Positions 1 to 4,896 of a DNA stretch of 6,534 nt are shown in pieces. Each line of letters begins with the position of its first letter. Positions within the stretch are counted from its first letter, which is position 1. A program made the position numbers and the translations under genes. This DNA comes from Deltaproteobacteria bacterium (lineage in GTDB: Bacteria; Desulfobacterota; Desulfarculia; Adiutricales; Adiutricaceae), in NCBI GenBank assembly GCA_031267005.1, contig JAIRZX010000483.1:1-6534 (forward strand), written 5' to 3'. The notes under the pieces were generated by a model. That model saw only the letters and a list, made by a program, of their open reading frames with translations, was not told where the DNA came from and ran no database searches.

Positions 1-1
1 C

Positions 2-94
2 CCCGCCCAGCCCACCCCCGCACAGCCCACCCCACCCCCACCCATCCCCAGCGCACTTTCCCCCAATTCCCCGGCCGGAGGGGCGGCAACTTAA
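2..94 (+). CDS. 3' end of an upstream gene, Pro/Ala-rich tail (possibly scpA)
   Basis: This frame is open from the window edge to a TAA at 92-94, 41 bases before scpB. It would encode a low-complexity tail rich in Pro, Ala and Thr, starting with the unit PAQPT twice, then a proline run and SALSPNSPAGGAAT. The doubled unit corresponds to a 15-bp tandem DNA repeat at 2-16 and 17-31 with one mismatch. In many bacteria scpA lies directly before scpB, so the C-terminus of ScpA is the natural guess, but no ScpA domain sequence is visible. The other forward frames are also low complexity, so the coding call is tentative. Confidence 0.4.
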   Translation, partial: PAQPTPAQPTPPPPIPSALSPNSPAGGAAT

Positions 95-135
95 GGCCGC
101 CGCCCCGAAGCCGCCCCCAGGAGCCCGCAAGTCCC

Positions 136-693
136 ATGCTTCCCCTGAAGACCATCGTGGAAGGCGTCCTCTTCGCCGCCGAGACGCCTCTGGACGCGGA
201 GAAACTCCACGCCACCGTAGAGGGAGAGGCCACCCTTGAGGAGGTCCGCGAGGCCGTGAGGGATCTCAAGGAAGAGTACGACTCCTCTGGCAGGGCCTTC
301 ATCCTGAGGGAAGTGGGCGGCGGCTACCAGTTCCGGACGCGCCCGGAGGTGGCCATGTACTGCGTGAGGCTCAGGAGGAGGGCGGCCGCCAGGATGTCCA
401 GGGCCGCCATGGAAACCCTGGCGGTGGTGGCCTACCGCCAGCCGGTCATACGCTCCGAGATAGACAAGATCCGCGGCGTGGACTCGGGGGGGGTGTTGAG
501 GGCGCTTCTGGAGAAGGACCTCATCAGGGTAGCCTCCAGGGAGGAGAAGCTGCCCGGCCGCCCCATCCTCTACGCCACGACCCAGAGGTTTTTGGAGACC
601 TTCGATCTTGAAGACCTGAACACGCTTCCAACCATCGAGGAGATGGACAAGCTCGCTCCCCCGGCGGAGCCTCTCGGGCCTAAGCTCTTCTAG
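136..693 (+). CDS. scpB: Segregation and condensation protein B (ScpB)
   Basis: ScpB is the winged-helix kleisin partner that binds ScpA and bridges the SMC ATPase heads; the complex compacts and separates newly replicated chromosomes in the cytoplasm. The 185-residue product has the usual family length. The N-terminus (LKTIVEGVLFAAETPLDAEKL) is the typical first winged helix. Residues 88-122 carry the family hallmark: SRAAMETLAVVAYRQPV, then EIDKIRGVDSGGVLRALLE. GRPILYATTQRFLETF (about 141-156) and a closing LNTLPTIEEM segment follow. The ATG at 136 is preceded by AGGAG at 119-123, a 12-base gap that is slightly long but acceptable, and the N-terminus aligns with the family without extension. 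No promoter is visible just upstream, so co-transcription with the preceding gene is likely. The gene is GC-rich and looks like core chromosome. Family assignment is firm. Confidence 0.95.
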   Translation: MLPLKTIVEGVLFAAETPLDAEKLHATVEGEATLEEVREAVRDLKEEYDSSGRAFILREVGGGYQFRTRPEVAMYCVRLRRRAAARMSRAAMETLAVVAYRQPVIRSEIDKIRGVDSGGVLRALLEKDLIRVASREEKLPGRPILYATTQRFLETFDLEDLNTLPTIEEMDKLAPPAEPLGPKLF

Positions 694-984
694 CCCCGGG
701 GGCTTGGGACAGCCGCGGGCCTCCGGAGCCACCCCCCGCGACGGGTTCCCGGCCGCCCTCTTACGGCCGTCCCGATCCGCTTTTCCGTCGCGGAGGCGTG
801 CAGACGGTTTTTTGCCTCTGGGACACGCCGTGGCGGCAAGGCTGATTATTTTTCCTCCCGGAGAACAGCCCGCGCAAAACAATCGCTGCGACGCCTGCAG
901 AAGCGGTTCCGGCTCCGCTGAATCCGCAGCGATTGTCCAGTTGATTATCCGCATTCCTTATTCCCCCTCTTCTCACAAGCGTCG
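694..984. other. GC-rich intergenic stretch downstream of scpB, no gene seen
   Basis: Both strands carry open frames here, but none shows a recognisable domain, and the frames overlap each other as expected from high GC. A short stem (692-697 with 699-704) follows the scpB stop without a T-run, so it is not a convincing terminator. The clearest structure is the long hairpin at 879-936, listed separately. Confidence 0.6.
879..936. repeat. Perfect 12-bp inverted repeat with nested inner hairpin
   Basis: ACAATCGCTGCG (879-890) is exactly complementary to CGCAGCGATTGT (925-936). Inside lies a second stem, AGCGG (902-906) with CCGCT (915-919), so the 58 bases can fold as a nested hairpin or a small cruciform. 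No T-run follows on either strand, so it does not look like a standard terminator. It may be a dispersed intergenic repeat or a structured RNA; the sequence does not decide this. Confidence 0.6.
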
Positions 985-1440
985 TTTGATATTATATTGC
1001 CATATCAATTAAATATTCGAAAAAGCGCTCCAATAAATCATGGTATAGCAAGGCCATATCTTAGATAATATTCTAATATTTTATTAAAACGGCAATAGCT
1101 CTTCTAAATCCCTAATCCCTTGCTCAAATCCCTGATTCACAAGATCGCCAAACAATCTCCGCTATATTAACCCAGGCGCCGCAGATTGAAGCGTAATAAA
1201 TCTCCGGCGCCTGGCAAGCGTTCTCGCTTCTTGCGCCGGGAATGCCCTATACAGAAAATGACCATATGGACATTCAGATTTTCGTAAAATTTAACAAAAT
1301 TATTTTATCCAGTAATAATATTTAAGACAACATAACCATTTTTGTTATTTCATAAATACTAGTTTTGATCCCTAACAAGTTAACTATCCTGAAAACAATT
1401 TTATGATTAGCGGCAAAGAAAAATGATGCTGTTCCCTCGC
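985..1440. other. AT-rich island without a recognised gene
   Basis: The base composition drops sharply from about 985 to 1440 compared with the GC-rich flanks, with many short A/T runs and no long open frame. It contains an imperfect 20-bp-period direct repeat (AAATCCCTAAT at 1106-1115 and AAATCCCTGAT at 1126-1135) and the hairpin set at 1172-1239. By position it should hold the 3' third of the neighbouring IS630 transposase, but the expected C-terminal catalytic motifs are not visible. The stretch is either heavily decayed or replaced DNA. Confidence 0.6.
1172..1239. repeat. Three-arm hairpin region with mutually exclusive pairings
   Basis: Arm A (1172-1187, CCAGGCGCCGCAGATT) pairs with arm B (1199-1214, AATCTCCGGCGCCTGG) at 15 of 16 positions around an 11-base loop. 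Part of arm B (CCGGCGC, 1204-1210) can instead pair with arm C (GCGCCGG, 1233-1239), enclosing a small hairpin AAGCG-TTCT-CGCTT (1216-1229). A:B and B:C cannot form together. No T-run follows, and no gene starts just downstream on either strand. It could be an intergenic REP-like repeat or part of a structured RNA. Confidence 0.65.
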
Positions 1441-1554
1441 TCCCGCGCTCGGCTCCGAGCTTATTAAGAGCGGCCGGCTTCCCGGGGAAAGGTCATCTTC
1501 CCTCTGCGAGAAACCCCGGAAACTCCTATCCCATACAGAAATACGGCGTATCAG

Positions 1555-2111
1555 GATCCCCGCAGGATCGAATTGATGTCCAGGGCGTCTTGCATGGTGC
1601 CTGCAAACGGAAAGCAGCTTAACGGGAGCGCCGTAAAACGACGTCGGCTCGTTCGGCGGGATACCCCACTCGATGCCGACACGCGGCGAAACTTATGTTT
1701 TTTTTAGCGTTCTGCTGATTGTTTCGTACGATGCGGTTTTCCCGCCGAGAACGCGCAATTTTTTCCCGATATGGCCTTTAGAGTCCGCCGCCTTTCCCCG
1801 CCCTCCGGCATTTCGCGAGCGAACAGGAATACCCGATCCCAGTACCCTCCGGTAAAGACGGGAAGCACGCGTCCTCCGGGCTTGCCGAACAGTACCGTCT
1901 CAAAACCATGCCCAAACAGACGCCTCCGGAGATCCTCCACTCCCCTGCTCGACATGCCAGCCGTTCCGGCAGCTTCCGTATCGCCTCCGTTAAGCGATAT
2001 AAGCGCACTGGCGCGCTTGCGTTTCCCGGCGAACGACCGCCGCGACTAAAAATGGTCGCGGCGTGTTTCCGCCTCGGCGCCTGTCAGCGACACCCTGTAC
2101 TTCATCGCCAT
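1555..2111 (-). pseudogene. IS630-family transposase, degraded (frame changes and internal stops)
   Basis: Intact relatives are DDE transposases of the IS630/Tc1/mariner superfamily that move an element into TA sites. Reading down the minus strand, frame A starts at 2111, or better at the ATG at 2105, which is 8 bases after AGGAG (2118-2114). It gives MKYRVSLTGAEAE, the usual IS630 N-terminus, then an in-frame TAG at 2048-2046, then a helix-turn-helix-like part (SSRGVEDLRRRLFGHGFETV, FGKPGGR) and MPEGGERRRTLKAI. Homology moves to the -1 frame at about 1760 (KKLRVLGGKTASYETISRTLKKT), meets TAA at 1695-1693, and resumes in the same frame with WGIPPNE near 1668. It then changes frame again for FAGTMQDALDIN (from 1607), ending at a stop near 1553. 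These blocks match in order the family pattern SxETxRRTLKK, WxIPP, MEDVLDVY. The C-terminal catalytic D and E regions are missing or unrecognisable, so the gene is dead as read. Confidence 0.8.
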
Positions 2112-2201
2112 ATCTCCTCGTTAAGAGGACACGCCATGGCTTAAGGCACTCTCTTGGCGAAACTATGCCAATAGAGATGCTATCGGGAATGCCGGGAGCC
2201 A

Positions 2202-2252
2202 GGCTGCATCTTTATTTAGCTGTTATAACATAAATTATAGATAGATGCAGCC
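2202..2252. repeat. 10-bp inverted repeat with AT-rich loop, beyond argA-like 3' end
   Basis: GGCTGCATCT (2202-2211) is the exact complement of AGATGCAGCC (2243-2252). The 31-base AT-rich loop contains a perfect 10-bp palindrome, TGTTATAACA (2221-2230). It lies 22 bases past the stop of the minus-strand acetyltransferase gene. The lack of a T-run after the stem argues against a simple intrinsic terminator. It may belong to the end of the neighbouring insertion-sequence remnant. Confidence 0.55.
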
Positions 2253-2274
2253 GAAATCCATGCTTGACCCGGAT

Positions 2275-2883
2275 CTAGGGCTTCCCGGCCCCTGACCCTG
2301 GCCTCACGGCCCCGGCCAGGCTTCCAACTGGGGCGCCCGGGCAGACGGCGGGCGCCGCGCCCTCGGCCATGGCGACCCGAGGGTCGGGTCCCGGGACGCT
2401 CGCGGACAGGGGCGGGCCGAGCTCCTTCACGACCGCTATCTCCTTGCAGTCCGGGTAGTGGACGCAGCTAAAGCAGACCGCCCAGATCTTCTGGGGGAGC
2501 GAGTCCAGGCCCACCTGGCGGTAACCCAGCCTGAAGAAAAACTCCGGGACGTAAGTGAGGGCGAACATCCTCCGGATGTCAAGGGCCCTGGCGTCCTCCT
2601 CTACGGCCGCGGTGATGGCGCGGCCCACGCCGTAGCCCCGGAAGCCTTCGGCGACGGCCAAGGATCTCACCTCCGCCAGATCCTCCCAGGAAACCTGGAG
2701 GGCGCCGGCCCCAATGACGCCGCCCCCCGCCTCCTGCGACTCCGCCACGTAGAGGGTCTGGAGCATCTCGTATAGGCTGGAGTAGCTCCGGGGCAACAGG
2801 AGCCCCTCCGCCGCGAGCTTCTTGAGAAGCCCGTAGACGGGGCCCACGTCGGTCACGCGGGCCTTTCTCACCAGGTAGTCCAT
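2275..2883 (-). CDS. argA: Short GNAT N-acetylglutamate synthase-type acetyltransferase (ArgA-like)
   Basis: Family members transfer the acetyl group of acetyl-CoA to glutamate, the first step of arginine synthesis, in the cytoplasm. This is the short form, with a GNAT domain and no amino-acid-kinase domain. Residues 26-47 (EGLLLPRSYSSLYEMLQTLY) give the substrate-side pattern seen in ArgA. WEDLAEVRSLAV (66-77) is the core strand, and RGYGVG (82-87) is the acetyl-CoA pyrophosphate loop. FALTYVPEFFFRLGY (107-121) and LPQKIW (129-134) are typical of this subgroup. A CxxC-x5-C cluster (C137, C140, C146) follows. Residues from about 155 to 202 form a Pro/Gly/Ala-rich extension beyond the usual length of about 150. 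The ATG at 2883 is preceded by AAAAGGA with a 10-base gap. Divergent from the ABC gene. The substrate is inferred from family similarity; another small amine acceptor is possible. Confidence 0.8.
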   Translation of the reverse strand: MDYLVRKARVTDVGPVYGLLKKLAAEGLLLPRSYSSLYEMLQTLYVAESQEAGGGVIGAGALQVSWEDLAEVRSLAVAEGFRGYGVGRAITAAVEEDARALDIRRMFALTYVPEFFFRLGYRQVGLDSLPQKIWAVCFSCVHYPDCKEIAVVKELGPPLSASVPGPDPRVAMAEGAAPAVCPGAPVGSLAGAVRPGSGAGKP

Positions 2884-2978
2884 GAAAGGCGATCCTTTTC
2901 CGCCCGGCGGCTGTCCCCCGGGCCGGGCTGCGGCTCCGCGCGGCGGCGGGCGTTCCCGCGCTCCGGACGTCTCAGAAG

Positions 2979-3005
2979 TTTATCTTCATGCGAGGCGCCT
3001 TACAA
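2979..3005 (-). promoter_or_regulatory. Candidate sigma70-type promoter for the argA-like gene
   Basis: On the minus strand TTGTAA (3005-3000) and GATAAA (2984-2979) are separated by 15 bases, about 95 bases upstream of the acetyltransferase start. Each hexamer matches four of six consensus bases and the spacer is short. It is the only AT-leaning spot in this spacer facing that gene. Tentative. Confidence 0.3.
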
Positions 3006-3271
3006 GCTCGAGCGCGGCCCGCGCGGGGTTCGGCAGACGCAAGGGCCGACTCAGAGCGTGGCGGCCAGGAGCTTGCATGGCCCGCCCGGCAGCGGGCGGG
3101 CCGAAAGCCGGTCCCTTGGGGCGGCGCGGCTACGCCTTTAAGCCCTGCGGGACCGCGCGCCGCGCGGGCGGGGCGAAACGGCTTTCCGCGGGGGCGGCAT
3201 CCTCCCGGACGCCCACCGACCCGCATCCTTCCCCATCCTTCCCCCGATTTCTTCAGTCCGTGCCGGGAATC

Positions 3272-3300
3272 TTGGCTCAGGGCCGATTTTCGTCTATAAG
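3272..3300 (+). promoter_or_regulatory. Candidate sigma70-type promoter for the ABC ATPase gene
   Basis: TTGGCT (3272-3277) and TATAAG (3295-3300) are 17 bases apart, with four and five of six consensus matches. The site lies 97 bases before the ABC ATPase start codon and is preceded by a T-rich patch in otherwise GC-rich DNA. Transcription would start near 3307, giving a leader of about 90 bases. Confidence 0.5.
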
Positions 3301-3350
3301 GTTACAGGCGGGGCCCGCCCGGACGGGCTGAGAAGGCCCCGGCTGGCGGC

Positions 3351-3372
3351 CCTCTCCCGCGCGCGGGAGAGG
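3351..3372 (+). promoter_or_regulatory. Perfect 22-bp palindrome in the ABC gene leader (possible attenuator or operator)
   Basis: The 22 bases read the same on both strands: CCTCTCCCG, then GCGC, then CGGGAGAGG. As RNA this is a 9-bp stem with a four-base loop followed by C and TTTT (3374-3377), so it resembles a weak terminator placed between the candidate promoter and the ribosome binding site (AAAGGA, 3382-3387). As DNA it could be a dimeric-regulator operator. Both readings are inference. Confidence 0.45.
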
Positions 3373-3397
3373 CTTTTCCGGAAAGGACGGCTTCAGG

Positions 3398-4198
3398 ATG
3401 GCTTCCGAGGATTTTCGCCGCGCCATAGAGCTTTGCGGGGTGTCCCTCACCCGCGGGGGCGTGCCGCTCCTTGACTCTCTCGGATGGACGGTGGCGCGGG
3501 GAGAACACTGGACGGTCCTCGGCCCCAACGGGGCGGGGAAGACGCTTCTGTTGCAGATAGTGAACGGTTACATCTGGCCCACCCTGGGGACAGTGACGGT
3601 CCTGGGGAGGAGGCTGGGCACGGTCGACCTGAGGGAACTCAGGAGGCGCATAGGCTGGGTCTCCCAGGCGGTGTCGGATCTTCTTCCGGGCCACCTGTCC
3701 CTGCTGGAGACCGTCGCTTCCGGCCCTCTCGCCTCCCTGGGCCTCTACGAGGACCCGTCCCCGGAACTCCTGGACCGCGCCGGGGCCATCTGCAGCGATT
3801 ACGGGCTGGCCGACAAGCTGGCGAGGCAGTTCCGGCAGCTCTCCTCGGGAGAGCGCCAGAGGGTGCTCCTGGCCAGGGCAGCGCTCACCGCCCCGGAACT
3901 CCTTATCCTGGACGAGCCCATGAGCAACCTGGACATGGGAGGCAGGGAACTCTTCCTGGAGAGCCTGAGGGGGCTCGCCTCCTCGGCCGAGGCCCCCACT
4001 ATCGTTTTAACCACCCACAATACCTTGGAGATCGCGCCTTTCTTCACCCACGGGATAGTGCTCAAGGCCGGCAGGTCTTTAAAGGCCGGGCCGGTAGCCG
4101 AAATCATGACCGGCGAGACCCTCTCCGACGCCTTCGACCTGCCCCTGGCCGTGGAGAAGGGCCCGGCGGGAAGGTACGTGGCCACCCTCCGGAGGTAG
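3398..4198 (+). CDS. ABC transporter ATP-binding protein (permease partner not present)
   Basis: A cytoplasmic nucleotide-binding subunit that would hydrolyse ATP to drive a membrane partner. All ABC motifs are intact in the 266 residues: Walker A GPNGAGKT (42-49), Q-loop Gln90 in GWVSQ, signature LSSGERQR (148-155), Walker B LLILDEP (168-174), D-loop SNLD (176-179) and switch His207 in LTTH. There are no membrane segments. The sequence resembles the stand-alone ATPases often annotated YlmA-like or ModF-like, and their substrate is unclear. The ATG at 3398 follows AAAGGA with a 10-base gap. The gene appears single: it is preceded by its own candidate promoter, followed by a likely terminator, and no permease or binding-protein gene is adjacent. 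Metal or oxyanion uptake is only a guess from family resemblance. Confidence 0.9.
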   Translation: MASEDFRRAIELCGVSLTRGGVPLLDSLGWTVARGEHWTVLGPNGAGKTLLLQIVNGYIWPTLGTVTVLGRRLGTVDLRELRRRIGWVSQAVSDLLPGHLSLLETVASGPLASLGLYEDPSPELLDRAGAICSDYGLADKLARQFRQLSSGERQRVLLARAALTAPELLILDEPMSNLDMGGRELFLESLRGLASSAEAPTIVLTTHNTLEIAPFFTHGIVLKAGRSLKAGPVAEIMTGETLSDAFDLPLAVEKGPAGRYVATLRR

Positions 4199-4221
4199 GC
4201 GGGGCCGCGGGCCCGCCTTTT
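4198..4221 (+). terminator. Likely intrinsic terminator of the ABC ATPase gene
   Basis: GGCGGG (4198-4203) pairs with CCCGCC (4212-4217) around an 8-base loop and is followed directly by TTTT (4218-4221). The stem begins at the last base of the stop codon. The U-run is short, so termination may be incomplete. Confidence 0.55.
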
Positions 4222-4896
4222 GAAGTTGCGGGCGCGGGCGGCATCCGTTCGCGGGGGTCGGGGCAAGCCTCCCCTGAACCTCAGTTGCCCTGCTCCCTGC
4301 CCAGGGCTGCCTCGCCAGTGCATGGCTTGCCACGCTACGGCATTCATGACGCCGCCGCAATAAATCCGCCCGGCTACATGGGAGCAGTTGGACGCCTCGT
4401 TCCTGACGGTAACAAGCGGTTGCGGCGGTACAGCCAAAGAACAACAATCGACTGTAGTTTTTCAAAATTAATAAAATATATCTTTATATACTTTTATGTT
4501 CTTTGCCTCCGGCTTACCCCCCCCAGTTCGGGTCGATTTATTGCGGCGGAGTCATTAATGATGTGCCGTCTCGCGGAGATCGGCGTGTGGCGGATTTGGA
4601 CATCCGTGTTCCTGACGCTCCGCTTGTCAAACCAGTAGCGGTTGATGCAGTTGTCCAGACTCACAAGGAACTTCGAGTCAGCTTCCGGGAACGCACATGT
4701 CGGGAATAGACTGCACAGACTGTCTGAGAAACGCTGAAATTACAACATATTCTTCCTCTGGCACGTCATGGTTGTCGCTGTCCCCGGGCTGATATGCGTC
4801 GCAACGTACTGGCTGGAGGTTCCGTCTGGCTTGGAGATAGCGGTCCGGGGCGTGACTGTACCCACGGGGGCCATGCAGTACTTAGCGTTCCTCCGC
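4199..4896. other. Intergenic region between the ABC ATPase and AAA/nuclease genes, no recognised gene
   Basis: Bases 4222-4340 are GC-rich without visible features. Bases 4341-4560 form the inverted-repeat element listed separately. A minus-strand frame without a clear start is open from 4739 to a stop at 4496-4494; its 81 codons include SKFLVSLDNCINRYWFDKRS, which I do not recognise. Another minus-strand frame (4874-4740, 44 residues) begins with ATG but has no well-placed ribosome binding site. These may be fragments of decayed genes. The AAA/nuclease gene ends at 4897 with no clear terminator beyond it. Confidence 0.5.
4341..4560. repeat. 220-bp element bounded by 26-bp near-perfect inverted repeats
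   Basis: The left arm (4341-4366) and right arm (4535-4560) are complementary at 24 of 26 positions; the shared core reads GATTTATTGCGGCGG on the inward-reading strand of each arm. The 168 bases between include a strongly AT-rich tract (about 4457-4500), a shorter inverted pair CAAAGAAC (4435-4442) and GTTCTTTG (4498-4505), and a further copy of TTGCGGCGG (4420-4428). The size and paired ends suit a miniature inverted-repeat element or an insertion-sequence remnant. No target-site duplication is evident and no transposase is encoded inside. Confidence 0.65.

Larger units (their letters stand above)
990..2240 (-). mobile_element. Possible full extent of the IS630-like element remnant
   Basis: Upstream of the transposase start the minus strand reads TTATGTTATAACAGCTAAATA (within 2240-2211), which has the feel of an IS630 left end. 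A weakly similar AT-rich string is found on the plus strand at about 995-1014 (TTGCCATATCAATTAAATA), in the orientation expected of the other terminal inverted repeat. I count about 13 of 20 matches, in AT-rich DNA, so this is suggestive only. The implied size of about 1.25 kb suits an IS630 element. No clear TA duplication could be fixed. Confidence 0.3.
2884..3397. other. Divergent GC-rich intergenic region
   Basis: This 514-bp stretch separates the divergent acetyltransferase and ABC ATPase genes. Open frames on both strands are long only because stop codons are rare in such GC-rich DNA; none shows a known domain. It contains a strong hairpin, GGCCCGCCCG (3079-3088) with CGGGCGGGCC (3093-3102) around the loop GCAG, with no T-run after it. 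Candidate promoters and a leader palindrome are listed separately. Confidence 0.6.

Noticed and set aside
704..1012. Open frames on both strands after scpB
   Set aside because: No domain, no credible ribosome binding site, and they cross the palindromic hairpin, which produces similar frames on both strands.
1106..1135. Two near-identical 11-bp units 20 bp apart as a possible CRISPR or iteron array
   Set aside because: There are only two units, they are short and imperfect, and no Cas or replication gene is nearby.
2046..2048. Amber codon in the transposase frame as possible pyrrolysine recoding
   Set aside because: The frame has further stops and frame changes, no Pyl machinery is visible, and IS630 transposases are not known to use pyrrolysine.
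2882..3331. Overlapping open frames of 84-149 codons on both strands in the divergent spacer
   Set aside because: They are Arg/Gly/Pro-rich, overlap one another and show no domain; long frames are expected in such GC-rich DNA.
3307..3375. Possible TPP riboswitch, suggested by CTGAGA after a GC stem in the ABC leader
   Set aside because: Only the CTGAGA part of the first half is present. The second conserved half of the aptamer (around CTGATCTGGATAATGCC) is missing, and the gene is not clearly thiamine-related.
3484..4638. 384-codon plus-strand open frame overlapping the ABC ATPase
   Set aside because: It is out of frame with the gene carrying all ABC motifs and has the composition of a shadow frame.
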